A stretch of DNA of 64,000 bases. Source: Gossypium raimondii. Its lineage: Eukaryota; Streptophyta; Magnoliopsida; Malvales; Malvaceae. Made by a program: the position numbers and the translations under genes. Below, piece after piece: positions 24,173-35,162 of the stretch. The notes beneath the pieces were generated by a model that saw only the letters and a list, made by a program, of their open reading frames with translations, made no database searches and was not told the DNA's origin. The stretch spans positions 8,184,001 to 8,248,000 of the forward strand of contig NC_068565.1 of the NCBI RefSeq assembly GCF_025698545.1, written 5' to 3'. Positions within the stretch are counted from its first letter, which is position 1; the number at the start of each line of letters is the position of its first letter.

Positions 24173-27113
24173 TGTAACCCCTTAAACCCGGCCTAGACGT
24201 TATGATTGAATCTGGAAAATCACATTGGTCATATTGATAGCTCAAAAAATCATTTATCTATTTTCTCTTAAAAATCGCCGTTGCTAAAAATGTCCTTGTT
24301 GAGAAAACCAAATTTTGTTTGAAATTGTTTATCTTTAGAAAACTCAAGTTTGATTTTTTATTTTTTTAGAAAGTATCATACTTCAATTAAAACATCGCAA
24401 CTGATAATTTGCATATCTAAAACTCGTTTATCATTTTCAAAACTTAGATATAATATATATTTCATAAAATATCAATTTTTTGAGCAAATAGTGTTGAGTT
24501 TCGAAAACAAAGTATTGAATTTTGAAAACATCCTTGTTAGGCCTTATTTGACTTAGTTATGAAAAATCCATCATAAATTGTCAATTTCACAATCTTTTAA
24601 ATGATAATTTTAAAACTTTAATCATGCAGAAAAATCCAAAATAAAAATAATCCAAAGTCCAAAAGAAAATCCCAAGCAAAAGTCCACGGTAAAAAAACAC
24701 ATCCCCAAAATATTGAGTACCAAAATATTATATTTTTCTAAAAGTGAATGAGAGCACCTCCGTAAGCCGAGCCCGTCCTAACCTCAATTATTATCTGAAA
24801 AGTCATAATTAAAAAGGGGTGAACTTTAAGAGCCTAGTGTGAGATCAACACAAATATAATTACATACATATCAAAATATCAATTTCATCATATCAATCAT
24901 CATGATAATCACAAGTTCCAATATTGATACTTATGCATGAATATGTCAATGCATACTTTCAAAACAATGCATATTTTATAAAATTTCCTACCCGTCTCCA
25001 CTACACACTAATATCGAGTTCCCCAGAACTCGTCCATCCAAAACACCGTTTGTGGACAAGCCACCACTGATTTGTAGATAAACTGCCACTGATTTGCAGA
25101 TAAACTGCCACTAATAACACTGATGTGGACAAGCCACCACTAAATTGCAAATATATTACCATTGCTTCCACCTTTCACAAAATCCCACCATATGAATGTG
25201 ATATGGCGATTTTCACTTATAACACATATAGATCACTTATACACTTATGCATTTAAACATGCCCTCATAATCATTTATCACATAATAATCACTTTTAACT
25301 TGTTTAACATGTTTTTCACAATAGATCATAAATCTTGATTTGTCATATATATACACACATAAATCGCACATTTTTAAATCATCACATACAACACATGAGC
25401 CATACATCACATATCATGAGCATGAGATCTACACAAATATCATAACCACAATTATAAGCATATCACCTGTCATGTAAATCATAGATCCACTTGGTTAGAA
25501 CACTTACTTGGTATCCATCTCGATAAGTTATACAGCTCTTTGTAAATATTTAGTATATTCATATATTTTAATATAATTAATTTTTTAATAATAAAATATC
25601 AATGTCGCACAAACAAATGTTATTGATCCACACCTTAGATTGTAGATCTGAATTGCCTCAACCCTTATTTACAGTTTCACTCGATCTATCTTGCAAGACG
25701 ATCTATCACATAAGTAACATGTATTAGTGTGGATCTTTGAAAATGTTTTTTCACTTAAGGGATCTATCACTAATAATCTTAGCATCACTTACCCTACGAT
25801 CTAAGATTATCGAAAAGAGGATTTCCTTTGCGAAGTTAGGGGTCTCCCTTACGATTATTGCTCGGTCCTTCAAAGTGATACGAAGAAGTATTAGTACTAT
25901 ATTTCATAAATAAATAACAATAACAGAATACCACTATGATTCATGGCTCTATACCATTCAGCCATATTAAGGAATCACTAGGAGAAAGGTTTTTACGACC
26001 CAAAATAATCTTTACTTACACCTGATTAATTTGAAACGATCAATGAATCAAAAAGGAGCAATGTTGGAAAATCGAGCAATCTAGAAAGGTTCATTACAAT
26101 GAAAGAATAAGTTTGATTAAAAAAAAAGTGAGAATTGGCACAAGGAGAGGAAAAGAAAAGAAAAGAAAAGGAAGATCTTTTTTGGCCATCGGCAATGGTG
26201 ACAGCGGCGGCTCGACGGCGATCCAGCGATGGAGGAGTTATACGGTTTGGATAGAAAGAGGAAAGAAAGGAGTAGGAGAAATAAATTTAAATAAAAATAG
26301 AGGAGGGGACTTACGATGGCACATAGTGGCGACCACGGCGGCAATGAGAGGAGGGAGATGAGAAGAGTGGAGGAGCGGCGGCCACGAGAGGTGATCGGTG
26401 GAAGGAAGTTTGGGTCACGGTGGAGGAAGAAAAAGATTAAGAGGATGGTAGTGGTTGTTTGCAAAAAACAGAAAAAAAATAGTGAAAAAAAATGAAAAAT
26501 GAAAGAAAGTGAGAGGCAAAGGGGGTATGGATGGCAATGCATGGGAGGAGGGCTTAGTCAACCATGGCCAGGTTCAATGTATCATGCAACAAGGTAAGAG
26601 GTGAAGTTATGGCAAAGGTAGGGGACATGGAGTAAAAAAGGCGATCATGCACCCTCAAATTAAGGTAAGTTTGACCTATATTGGAGGAAAGAAATCCTCA
26701 TATTTATGGTGAAAAAGGGGTGGACGGCAGACACTTAAATCACATGGAAAAATTGTAAAAAAAATTCAATAAAAGAATGTGACCATTAGGATTTGAACCT
26801 TGGACTACTAAGATAGCTAAAAAGTTAATAAACCACTAGACTACTCACTTCCTCCTTCTCAAACTTGCGCAAAGAGAAATAAAAATATGGGATGACATTT
26901 CCTAAGGGTTTGAAATAAATTTGCACAAAATAAAAATTAACAGGAGCGAAGAGATTCAAACTCAGGTCATCAAGTACAGCTCCACCACTACTCAATCACT
27001 ATAATTGATATTTATTAACAAATGAGCAAAATATTATCTAAATAAAAATTTGGTCGTGGCCACTTGCGGTTCATTAACCCAATTTCTACTAACCTAATTT
27101 TTGGGATGTGACA
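24173..27113 (-). mobile_element. Gypsy-type solo LTR, 2941 bp, nested in LTR C
   Basis: Starts TGTAACCCCTTAAACCCGGCC at 24173 and ends TTTGGGATGTGACA at 27113, with a perfect ATTTT target duplication (24168-24172 and 27114-27118). Minus orientation follows from similarity to the plus-strand LTR ending at 3113 (same GGGGTTACA end, same GTGGTGGCTTGTCCAC repeats, here at 25060-25150). G/A-rich, GCC-bearing sequence lies at 26110-26560; the open frames there are by-products. Two tRNA-like motifs on the minus strand occur at 26789-26846 and 26945-27005. Confidence 0.9.
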
Positions 27114-27483
27114 ATTTTCTTGTGTTTTAATTTTAGACGAGAAACAGAGTGCTGATTTGGTATTGATTTTCCATACTGTATCGATATCGTGCAAGGAAAA
27201 CATCGATACCCATGTTCTAGTATCGATACTTATGTGATTGTCTTGGAAATTTTGCTAAGTGGTCCTAATGCATGTCTAATTATTATTATAAGTTTATTTA
27301 AAATATGTTTGGCATGTTCTAATGATGATTGATATATGTTTGACTAAAAATTTATAAGATCACTGATAAGGAGGATAATTTCTTAATAATGTGACAATTT
27401 ACTGTGAGTATGACATGAGATGGTAGTGTGGCATCCTACTATTCGGGCTTGGCGACCAGGCTGGTATAGGGTGTTACAGTATA

Positions 27484-28190
27484 AATTATGTATTCTTAAA
27501 CTATTAGGCTTGACAACCCGAATAAGTTATCATAGGGTAGACGAGATCGGAAGATAAAGTTGAACCGAGTAAATCATAATTTATCCTGGTTGAGAAAGAG
27601 ATGTTGGGAGATAAGCGAGTATCAACCAATCGATTAAGTTAATTAAAGCCAGAATGTAATAATTGCTTAATCAATGACTAATTCACTTTAGACCTCCAAT
27701 CCGAAGTTAGCTACAAACCTTGAAGCAAGTTAATCTTCTTGATTGGTTTATCAATTTAATTTATTTGTTTATCTTTCTTTCTTTCTTTATTTTTGTTAGT
27801 TATTTATTTCTAGTCATCTTAATTTATTTTATGATCCATTGTAATATAGGAATTAACTATTACTACTTAAACTTAGCACTGTAAAAAGTATTTTCATTAT
27901 TTGGTCCATCCTCCTTGGGTACAATCCTAGGAATACTTCTGATATTTTATTGTACAACTATATTACAATTTAACCCATGCACTTGCGGACACTACCGTTC
28001 TCAATGCTTATACTTTTTTGGTGTTATATTTATTCCATAAACGGTAACTCGTTTATAGGCGATCAACTTCATGTTAGTGTTCAATTGTAACACAAAACTA
28101 TATTACATTTTGACATGTTCGCTTGCAAATACCGCACTTATTTTATAGATTTTTATTTGCACAATTTTTACTCTAAACATTTGCACTTTT
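27484..28190. mobile_element. Probable old gypsy LTR remnant, no gene
   Basis: The stretch ends with sequence of the CTCCTTGGGTACAATCC ... CCCATGCACTTGCGGACAC kind, which I associate with 3' ends of large plant gypsy LTRs. No clear boundaries, no coding potential. CTTT repeats lie at about 27772-27790. Confidence 0.35.
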
Positions 28191-29500
28191 GGAAGCGGTT
28201 AGAATTCTTAAAGAAATTTTATAAGGCACCGAAACTTCATGAAAGCAAACACTCAAGCGAAAAAGCAAGAAATGAATAGAAAATGGCACAAGAAAGCAAT
28301 GCGCACAAGGTGCTTGAGTAAATGCTCTCAAAAGTGTTTGATTACTTTGAATGGAATTATTACAAATGAGGGAGAAGACCTCTATTTATAGTTGAGCTCC
28401 CCTAAATCCAAAGATACTATTTAAATTTCATCAACAACTAAGATTAATGTTTATCTATAATATGAGAGCTCTAAGAGATTTAAATACTATACATTCCTAT
28501 CCTCTAGGATTGCAATATTCACCATGGTAACTTTAAATTATTGGAGTGTTTTTACTGGGCCACCAAGGCTTCAAGTAGATGGACTTTCCTTTTTGTTCCA
28601 CGAATCGTGCCAGTTCAAGTGGGCTAAGTAAGTCCAATTTAATCAGTTGACCTTTTTGGACGATTCTATGCACATTAGTCACAAGTTTTGATCCATGACC
28701 TATGGCAATTGCAGGTCTATGAAGTATATGGTTGCAAAGAAATAATGTCATCTTTTAAGGTAAAAGTGTGAACCCCATGTAAGCATTATGATCAGCTAAA
28801 AACTTGGCAAATCACTAGTGTTCGAGCTTTCTCAAGAATCAAGTTTTATCCTCAAGGACTTGACTTCAATGTCATTGGCTCATCGCAAGATATATGCTTG
28901 GATCATGCTAGTTTCATTACTTGGAAAAATGGAGCTATTGGTTTTGGTGCTTTTTTTTTTTATCATGGATTGCTCTAGTGTCACTGGTCGCAGTTCAAAA
29001 CCCATGACCATCGCATCAAATGCATCCGATGGAGGTCTATTGTGTAGATGGGGATCATTTGGGCAGCAAGAATTGACCCGATTCGGTAAGCTATTGGAGA
29101 AGCCTGTCAGATTGAAGCCTGGTTGACCCGATAACGGAGATATGGCAACTTAGGCTATTTTGGTAACTAATCTTAGAAGATTGATAGAATCATATCTTGT
29201 AAAGATTAGATTAGATTAGATTAGATTAGATATGGCATATCTTGTAAATCCCTAAAATCAAGGGATATAGTTAATCTCGTCTGTCGATGTGAATGTATCT
29301 TAACCGTCGGTTTTGGGGCAGCTCAAGTATAAATAGAGAGTCTCCCCCTCATTTGTACTCACTCCATTCATTGTTTCATTATTCTTTGTAAATAAGAGAG
29401 TATTGAGAGCATTTACTCAAACACTTTGTGTGCGTTCTTTCTATTGTTCTTTTGTTGCTTCTTTTGGCATAAATTGCTTCTGTTATACAAATTGGTGCCT
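28190..29500. mobile_element. Inverted pair of related LTR-like blocks
   Basis: The minus-strand reading of 28190-28770 and the plus-strand reading of about 28940-29500 share features in the same order. These are a GAAGCCT..TTG-G-CCC word, a TATAAATAGAG or TATTTATAG promoter-like word followed by CTCATTTGTA, and GAGAGCATTTACTCAA-CAC. They therefore look like two diverged copies of one LTR facing opposite ways, about 170 bp apart. After the right block, GGTGCCTTGGAGG at about 29492 could be primer-site or leader sequence. No genes. Confidence 0.5.
29204..29230. repeat. (GATTA)n microsatellite
   Basis: Five GATTA units plus GA, uninterrupted. Confidence 0.95.
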
Positions 29501-29620
29501 TGGAGGACTTCTAAAGGAGTCCTCACTTAAGTAAAGGCTGACTTAGGCGAATTTGAACGAATGGATCGCCTAAGGCTGCACGGATCGCGAGACGAAAAAT
29601 CTAGTCCCGTGACACTAGTA

Positions 29621-30085
29621 GGTACTTACAATAATTTTGCAATACGCTCATAATAGATGGTGTTAGTGCTAAGCTACATATTGTTAATGAGGTTTCTGCT
29701 TGTTGCAAATACACTCAACATAAAGTTGTGTCACCACCTGAATAAAGATAAAGTTTGTTACGTCTACTACAGAATGAAAATGGCAATTGGCACAGAAAAT
29801 ATTCATCTTGAATAAAAGACATTTGTAAGCTTCATTTTCTAGATCAAGTTGTTCTCGATCATGGACTGTTGTAGCAGGTACTTAAGGCAATTTTGCAATA
29901 CATTCATTGTTGTGCTAGTGCTAAGCTGCATATTGTTAGGAAGGTTTCTGCTCGCTGCAAATATACTCAAACATAAAGTTGTCTCAACCTACATAATGAA
30001 AAGGGCAATTGGCACTAGAAATATTCACCCTGAATAGAAGACATTTGCAAACTTCATTTTCTAGATCAAGACTCATTTTCTAGAT
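29621..30085. repeat. Imperfect tandem duplication, about 256-bp period
   Basis: Unit 1 starts GGTACTTACAATAATTTTGC (29621) and unit 2 starts GGTACTTAAGGCAATTTTGC (29877). Both run through GCTAAGCTRCATATTGTTA and GGCAATTGGCAC to TTCATTTTCTAGATCAAG, which then occurs once more at about 30070. The units differ by several indels. No gene recognised from 29500 to 30270. Confidence 0.75.
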
Positions 30086-30661
30086 CAAGATGTTCCTTGA
30101 TAGTCGAGAAAATCGGAAATCCATTGCACAAGGAGACCTTAAACTGGTTGTACAAGGAGACCCTAAAATGGGATAATTTCTATTCTAATTTTAGATTTTA
30201 CCTTTTATCTTCATTGATATGTTGTTACTATGGTTGTATTACCCATGATACAAATAAATAAAAATACCAAATATATTTGAGGATTGCCAATCTACTATAC
30301 AATTTTGCAAGTCCAAGTTTCCTCCTATTGGAAATCAAGCAATGCCAAACTAACGAAGCTGCGATCTAGAACAATCATTTTCTTAGCCCAATTATATAAA
30401 TTTATTACTTTAAAATGAAATATTATCAAGGCAAATAAAAGAAAAAGCATTTCTCACCAAAATGTGTTGCATTTTATGAATTGGAACAATACCATTGAAG
30501 CAGTAAATATACAAAACAATCCTAATCCTCCTCAATAACACACTCAGAGGACACTACAGGCATATTTGACCAGGCGTGGAGGTTAGGGAATTATCCAATG
30601 TAGTTTCCATGTCTCACATGAGCAAAGTGAAAGCAAAGAAAAAGAGTTTATACTTTTCACT

Positions 30662-33600
30662 CTACTTTGCCTGAGGGTGAGAAGCAATGAACTCAACAGC
30701 ATGATTGATAGTGCTGATCTTGTCTGCCTCATTATCAGGTATCTCAAACCCAAATTCTTCTTCAAGGGCCATGACTACCTCCACAGTGTCCAAACTATCT
30801 AACCCGAGATCATTTTGAAAATGGGCATTTGGGGTAACCTGCAAAATGGATAAATTAGAAAACTAAGCACCATGAAACACTTAGAAGAACCAAATTGTAC
30901 ATGCTACCAAAGGTATATTACTACCTCTTCATTTTCATTTTTTTTTTTTTTGAAGTACCGATTTCCAAGCATAATCGGACATGGATATAATGAAATGACT
31001 ATCCAAAAACCCTTCAAATGCATTAAAACGCTTTTTAGAAATTCATACCCATATCCAACACTTACACTTGAGTCGGAATAAATAGAACACAAGATCTTTG
31101 CTAGAAGTTGCACTCGTAATAACTTGCTTAACAAATTATACCTTTTGTCATTCCAAAATATATTTAGCTAAAAAGGAAAAACAAACAAACAAACTAGCGC
31201 AGATCAAGCCAAAATTGTCCTCTCAAAAGGACATACCAAGCAAAAGCTATGAAGCAACTACACAGTAATCCCCTTGTATGGGTGTTTGATCTACTACCAA
31301 CACGACAAAATATGTTGGGATATACTGGGACACGGCAGGAAAAAAACTGTATTGAAATGATCAAGTCGTATTTGTCTACTGGATGGACATGGAAAAAAAC
31401 TAGTGGCTCATCACTTCCTAATTCCGGCAATGCAGAAAAGACAGCAACAGGAAAGAGGATGGGAGAAATAAGATGCATATGCAACTAGAAGAAATCATAA
31501 TAGAAAAGCATGGTAGGCAAAGGAATGAGTGGTCAGGGTTTAAGGAAGAACAGAAGAAAGTAACAGACAAGAGAGCAGGGGAGAGGTTGATGAAAGGATT
31601 TAAGCATGGTAGACAATGACTACCGTAAAAATATAAAAAATTTAGTAAATGAAATGTTTTGTACTTTCATATTGATTTTGTAATTGATTATTTATTCAAC
31701 GAGGATATAAATATGTGAAAAATGATCCGCTATATACTAAAGAAAAGAAACAATATTTACATTTACATTTAATATTTTATATAAAATATTTTTTATTGTT
31801 TCATCCTCTCCTAGTTCTTTTAAAATTCCCATGTCACTGTGTCCTGTCAAGTCATACTCGTATTTGGTGTCATTATCCAGGCCTCTTCGAGCAAAAGATG
31901 TATTCAGAGTGAAATCCCAAAGAATGTTATAGTGCTTTATTAGTTTTATAACAAATAAAAACCTAGGAAGCTGGTCTAAATTAAGATTAGGGTTGATATC
32001 TTCCAAATCCAGGAGTGCTGTTTTAGGGAGAAAATAATAGTAGTAGAAAGAAACAAGGCTGGACAACAAGTTTAGAAAGAAGTTGGAACTGTAGAAAAAG
32101 TAGGGTTAAAAAAACATTTCTTGAGTTTGTTTGGGATGAAATAAAGGTCATTTTGAATTGATACCTAACTTCTTCAAAACCCTTCACTTGACCACTTGGT
32201 GCTTTTAACAGTGAAGATAAGCGCATCTACCCCAATGTTAGGCTCCTCTTCACCTCCAGCTGTTGTTAACACTTTACAAAAAATCCGACTCAAACATCTT
32301 CACTTTCTTTGGGATACTCATCATAAATAGAATCTAAGAGATCACACTCTTGCTGTCCCACGCGCATCTTGCCAAGGAAATCAGCAACACCAACATCAAT
32401 TCCACCCTTGTTTAATTCAAAGGCATGAACCAACCATTCCTGCAACCCACCTCTTCCCATCAGGTTTCGATATCCAAGCATCATGAGAGGGGTTTTCACA
32501 TAAACAGAGTTATCAGCGACGACCTTCTGGTATGTCAAACTGATTGTGGGCACCTTCTAGAATCTCCATCAAGGTTCTCAAATGTTCCTGTCACAGCCAA
32601 GAATAAATTGCAGATGACAATTCTTCAATTGCAAATCGTATTGCAGCAAATTCTGTTTCTAGACCTCTATCGCATCAAACCATGGCTTAAAAGCAAACCC
32701 TGATATAAGCCCTAGGGTCTAATCACCCTTTGATGTAAAAATCGGACTGGCTTAGTGAAAAACAGCAATAGTCGAAAGAAATAAGGCTGAAAAATGTGTT
32801 AGAAAGTTGGAACCCTGAAAATATAGGGACGTAAAAGAACATTCAGTTTCCCTCGATTTAAACCCTAAAGCTTAGTAGAAATACGCAACAGCCATAGGTG
32901 TCTTCTTTACAATGACCCACTTGTATGTTACAAAAGCCTCTTTCCAGGTAGACATAAAATCACACTTCAACTACATTTAAGTTACTCTAATGCCTATACA
33001 ATTCTTATTTGCATATCAATCACGTGATAGACAAACACAAATATTGCAATAACATAGACTAACAATGCAGCCAAAGCTATTTCACTGTTTCAATTAGATA
33101 TCAAATACACAACCAAAACCAGCTCCACCCTACAACAGACCTATTTCCTATTCCTCCACCGAAAGAATTTGAATAACCAACTGTGTATCGTTCATTTAAG
33201 CACCCAAAATTATTATTTTAGCCATTAAAAAAAAATAGTTAAGCGATGCCTGACCAAATCACCTCAAATAGCATAGTTTCAAAGGACAAAAGCTTCACAT
33301 CCACATCAAACGAACCAAGCAGAATTCAGAAATCAGCTCTAAAGAGACGAAACTACATCGTAGACCAAACAAAATTTTCCAACAATTTCTTATGGGCAGG
33401 TTTGTCAATTTCATATTGATTTCACTCAAGACATAAATTTGAAGGCATCTAACTACAGCGAGAAAAAGGACTTATTTTCTTTGATCTCCGCTTATCATAT
33501 CAAAGCAAAAAAAGAAGAAGAAAGAAACTTATAGCCAAAAATTGAAGGGTTGGTTTGATTTCGATGAAATACAACTCCTAGACACCTGAGCTGACGAATA

Positions 33601-34130
33601 TTAAATAAAGTATGCCAAGCAATCCAAAACGTAAACCCATGTTTTCCAGTACCACAGATAGAATCAAATCACTATGTATTAAACAAGTCTAAAAATAGAA
33701 TGGCAAACTTAAACGAACTTACTGGCTTATGAGGAAGAAGGAAATAAATCAATACCCTAATATTATAATGTATTTAAAAAGACACATGTTCTGTTTAATT
33801 TCCCCCAAACTATATAATAAACAAATAAACCGCACCCAAAAGAGTTCAAGAAAAAGTAAAAAAGAAAATAGAAAGAAAAGACTGAAATGAAAAAGAAAAT
33901 ACCTTGGAAGGATCTACTTTCTGGAAGTTTTTGACGACGGAGACGACGCGATCGGTGACCTCAGATTTGTCGAGAAATGAGCCCATGACGTCGTCGGAAA
34001 AACGACGATGGACGGCGTTGAAGGTGAGAGCAAAGAGACCGTTAAGGCTAGGTTTAGGGTTACGGAGCAGCGACAGGGATGTTGCGTTCACCCTCAGGCG
34101 CTTTAGCAAAGCTTCTCTCACCGCAGCCAT
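30662..34130 (-). CDS. mtACP2: Mitochondrial acyl carrier protein, copy 2 (2 exons)
   Basis: Exon 1 is 34130-33903 and exon 2 is 30838-30662 (stop TAG at 30664-30662): 134 aa, GT-AG intron, phase 0, same split after K76 as copy 1. The DLGLDSLD motif is intact (Ser91), as is [16 protein letters not shown]. It differs from copy 1 at 13 positions; ten lie in residues 1-45 (the presumed matrix-targeting peptide) and only three after that (I72V, E85N, S121N). Role as for copy 1: acyl carrier in mitochondrial fatty acid synthesis. The 3.06-kb intron keeps blocks matching copy 1 but carries its own insertion at about 31610-32880. The two genes face each other across about 23 kb of transposons. The symbol is tentative, as for copy 1. 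Confidence 0.93.
31610..32880 (-). other. Copy 2-specific insertion in mtACP intron
   Basis: This block has no match in the copy 1 intron, whereas the sequences on both sides do. It contains two imperfect direct repeats (about 32020-32110 and 32755-32845, sharing AGAAAKAARGCTG and AGTTGGAAC words). Between them lies coding-like sequence on the minus strand at about 32230-32700. The left part, 31610-32020, is AT-rich with nothing recognised. Confidence 0.55.
32230..32700 (-). pseudogene. Unidentified protein-coding fragment
   Basis: The minus strand holds an 87-codon open stretch (32553-32290) with natural-looking, non-repetitive composition: a [18 protein letters not shown] segment, then [18 protein letters not shown] and an acidic end. 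Upstream, in another frame, a stretch with [17 protein letters not shown] and [15 protein letters not shown] looks like the preceding part of the same protein, interrupted by stops. Downstream, [15 protein letters not shown] may continue it. I do not recognise the family. A frameshifted retrocopy or captured gene piece is likely, but an unnoticed exon of a real gene cannot be excluded. Confidence 0.4.
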
Positions 34131-34190
34131 TTCAATAGATAATAGCCCTCTTCTATCCTCTTGTGTCAGCTGGAAAGGTTAAGAAACCTT

Positions 34191-34645
34191 TTATTTTCTG
34201 CTTCCGCTCACTCTCGAAGCCTAAAAACTGTATGAAATAGAGGATAGTAAAAGTGGGATATCAATGGCTAATACAACGTCGCAATTTTCTTCTCTGGCTC
34301 TTGATTTTATTTTATTTTTTGGTAAAGATACTATGCTTTTTTTAATTTAATTTTTTAATTCAATCAATTTTAAAAGTGGTTTGAAATTTGATAGAAGTGT
34401 TGATTTGAGTTTTTTATTGGTTTAATAACAAATTTAGCTTATTAATTTTTACATATTCTATCAATTTGATTCTAAATATAAAAATTCAACAATTTTAGCC
34501 TTCAAAGATTTACAAAATTTTTCATTTAATAAATTAAATTATAGTTTTCATTTAATAAAATTTAAAAATAATAATAATAAATTTAGCTCACAAAGTGAAA
34601 TTTTTTTTATTTTTAAAATGTGGAGTGTGCCTCATATTTTCAGAC
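34191..34645. other. Upstream flank of mtACP copy 2, no gene
   Basis: Just upstream of the gene, the leader (34131-34190) resembles that of copy 1 (for example GGTTTCTTGACATTTTCAGC versus its counterpart here). Beyond about 34210 the sequence is AT-rich and I see nothing. Confidence 0.5.
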
Positions 34646-34649
34646 AATA

Positions 34650-35162
34650 CAGAGTTGACGATGTAACACTCGACATCCCGATGAAAAGAAATCGACGTCT
34701 TGATGACGCGGCACTTGACGTCCTGACGATGCGACATACGACGTGGTGACGTGTTCCGACATAAATCGGGTTTCTTCTTCTAGTTAAACTCTAATTAATT
34801 TTTCCAGTCGAACTGTGATTAATCTAGGATATTTTAGTCATATTAGCTTCGAATTTGGCCTATAAAAGGGTCTTAGTAACGTTGGAAAAGTTTATGCAAC
34901 AACACAACATAACACAATTAAGAAATAGCTTTAACAAAGCTTTAAGAAAATTTTGTGTTTTAGTCAAAGGGCTTTGTATTCGGGGTTCAGGGTTTGATTA
35001 TCTCCATATTGTACTTTTTAGATTACTTTCTCATTAGTGAAGTCTTTTTTTGCCCTTGGTTTTATACCCTCTTGATTTGATAAGTTTTTCCACGTAAAAT
35101 TTGTGTATTTGATCTTTCCAATTTTTTCTTGTTCGTTGTTTATGCAGGTTCATCCCCAACAA
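34650..35162 (+). mobile_element. Copia 5' LTR (left end unclear)
   Basis: Contains TATAAAAGGG at about 34861, a CTCATTAGTGAAG...GCCCTTGG region and the terminal CCCCAACA at about 35162. A degenerate initiator-Met primer site follows at about 35165 (TTGATATTAGAGC). These are standard parts of a plant copia 5' LTR. The start was not located; repeats of TGACG / GACGT words fill 34655-34760. Confidence 0.6.

Larger units (their letters stand above)
21557..27478 (+). mobile_element. Gypsy-type solo LTR C (contains a nested solo LTR)
   Basis: Starts TGTAACACCTC at 21557 and ends AGGGTGTTACA at 27478. Perfect 5-bp target duplication GTATA (21552-21556 and 27479-27483). It is interrupted by the solo LTR at 24173-27113; without that LTR and one duplication it is about 2.98 kb. 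Continuity across the insertion is supported by TATCGATAC words on both sides (about 24120-24165 and 27180-27230). The left end is shared with the truncated LTR at 44294. Internal features: a minisatellite at 23280-23470. No genes. Confidence 0.9.

Noticed and set aside
26117..26542. 141-residue open frame on the minus strand
   Set aside because: It is a low-complexity Phe/Leu/Ser/Pro translation of G/A-rich LTR DNA lying wholly in the solo LTR at 24173-27113. The similar frames at 42879-43385 and 1300-1641 are rejected for the same reason.
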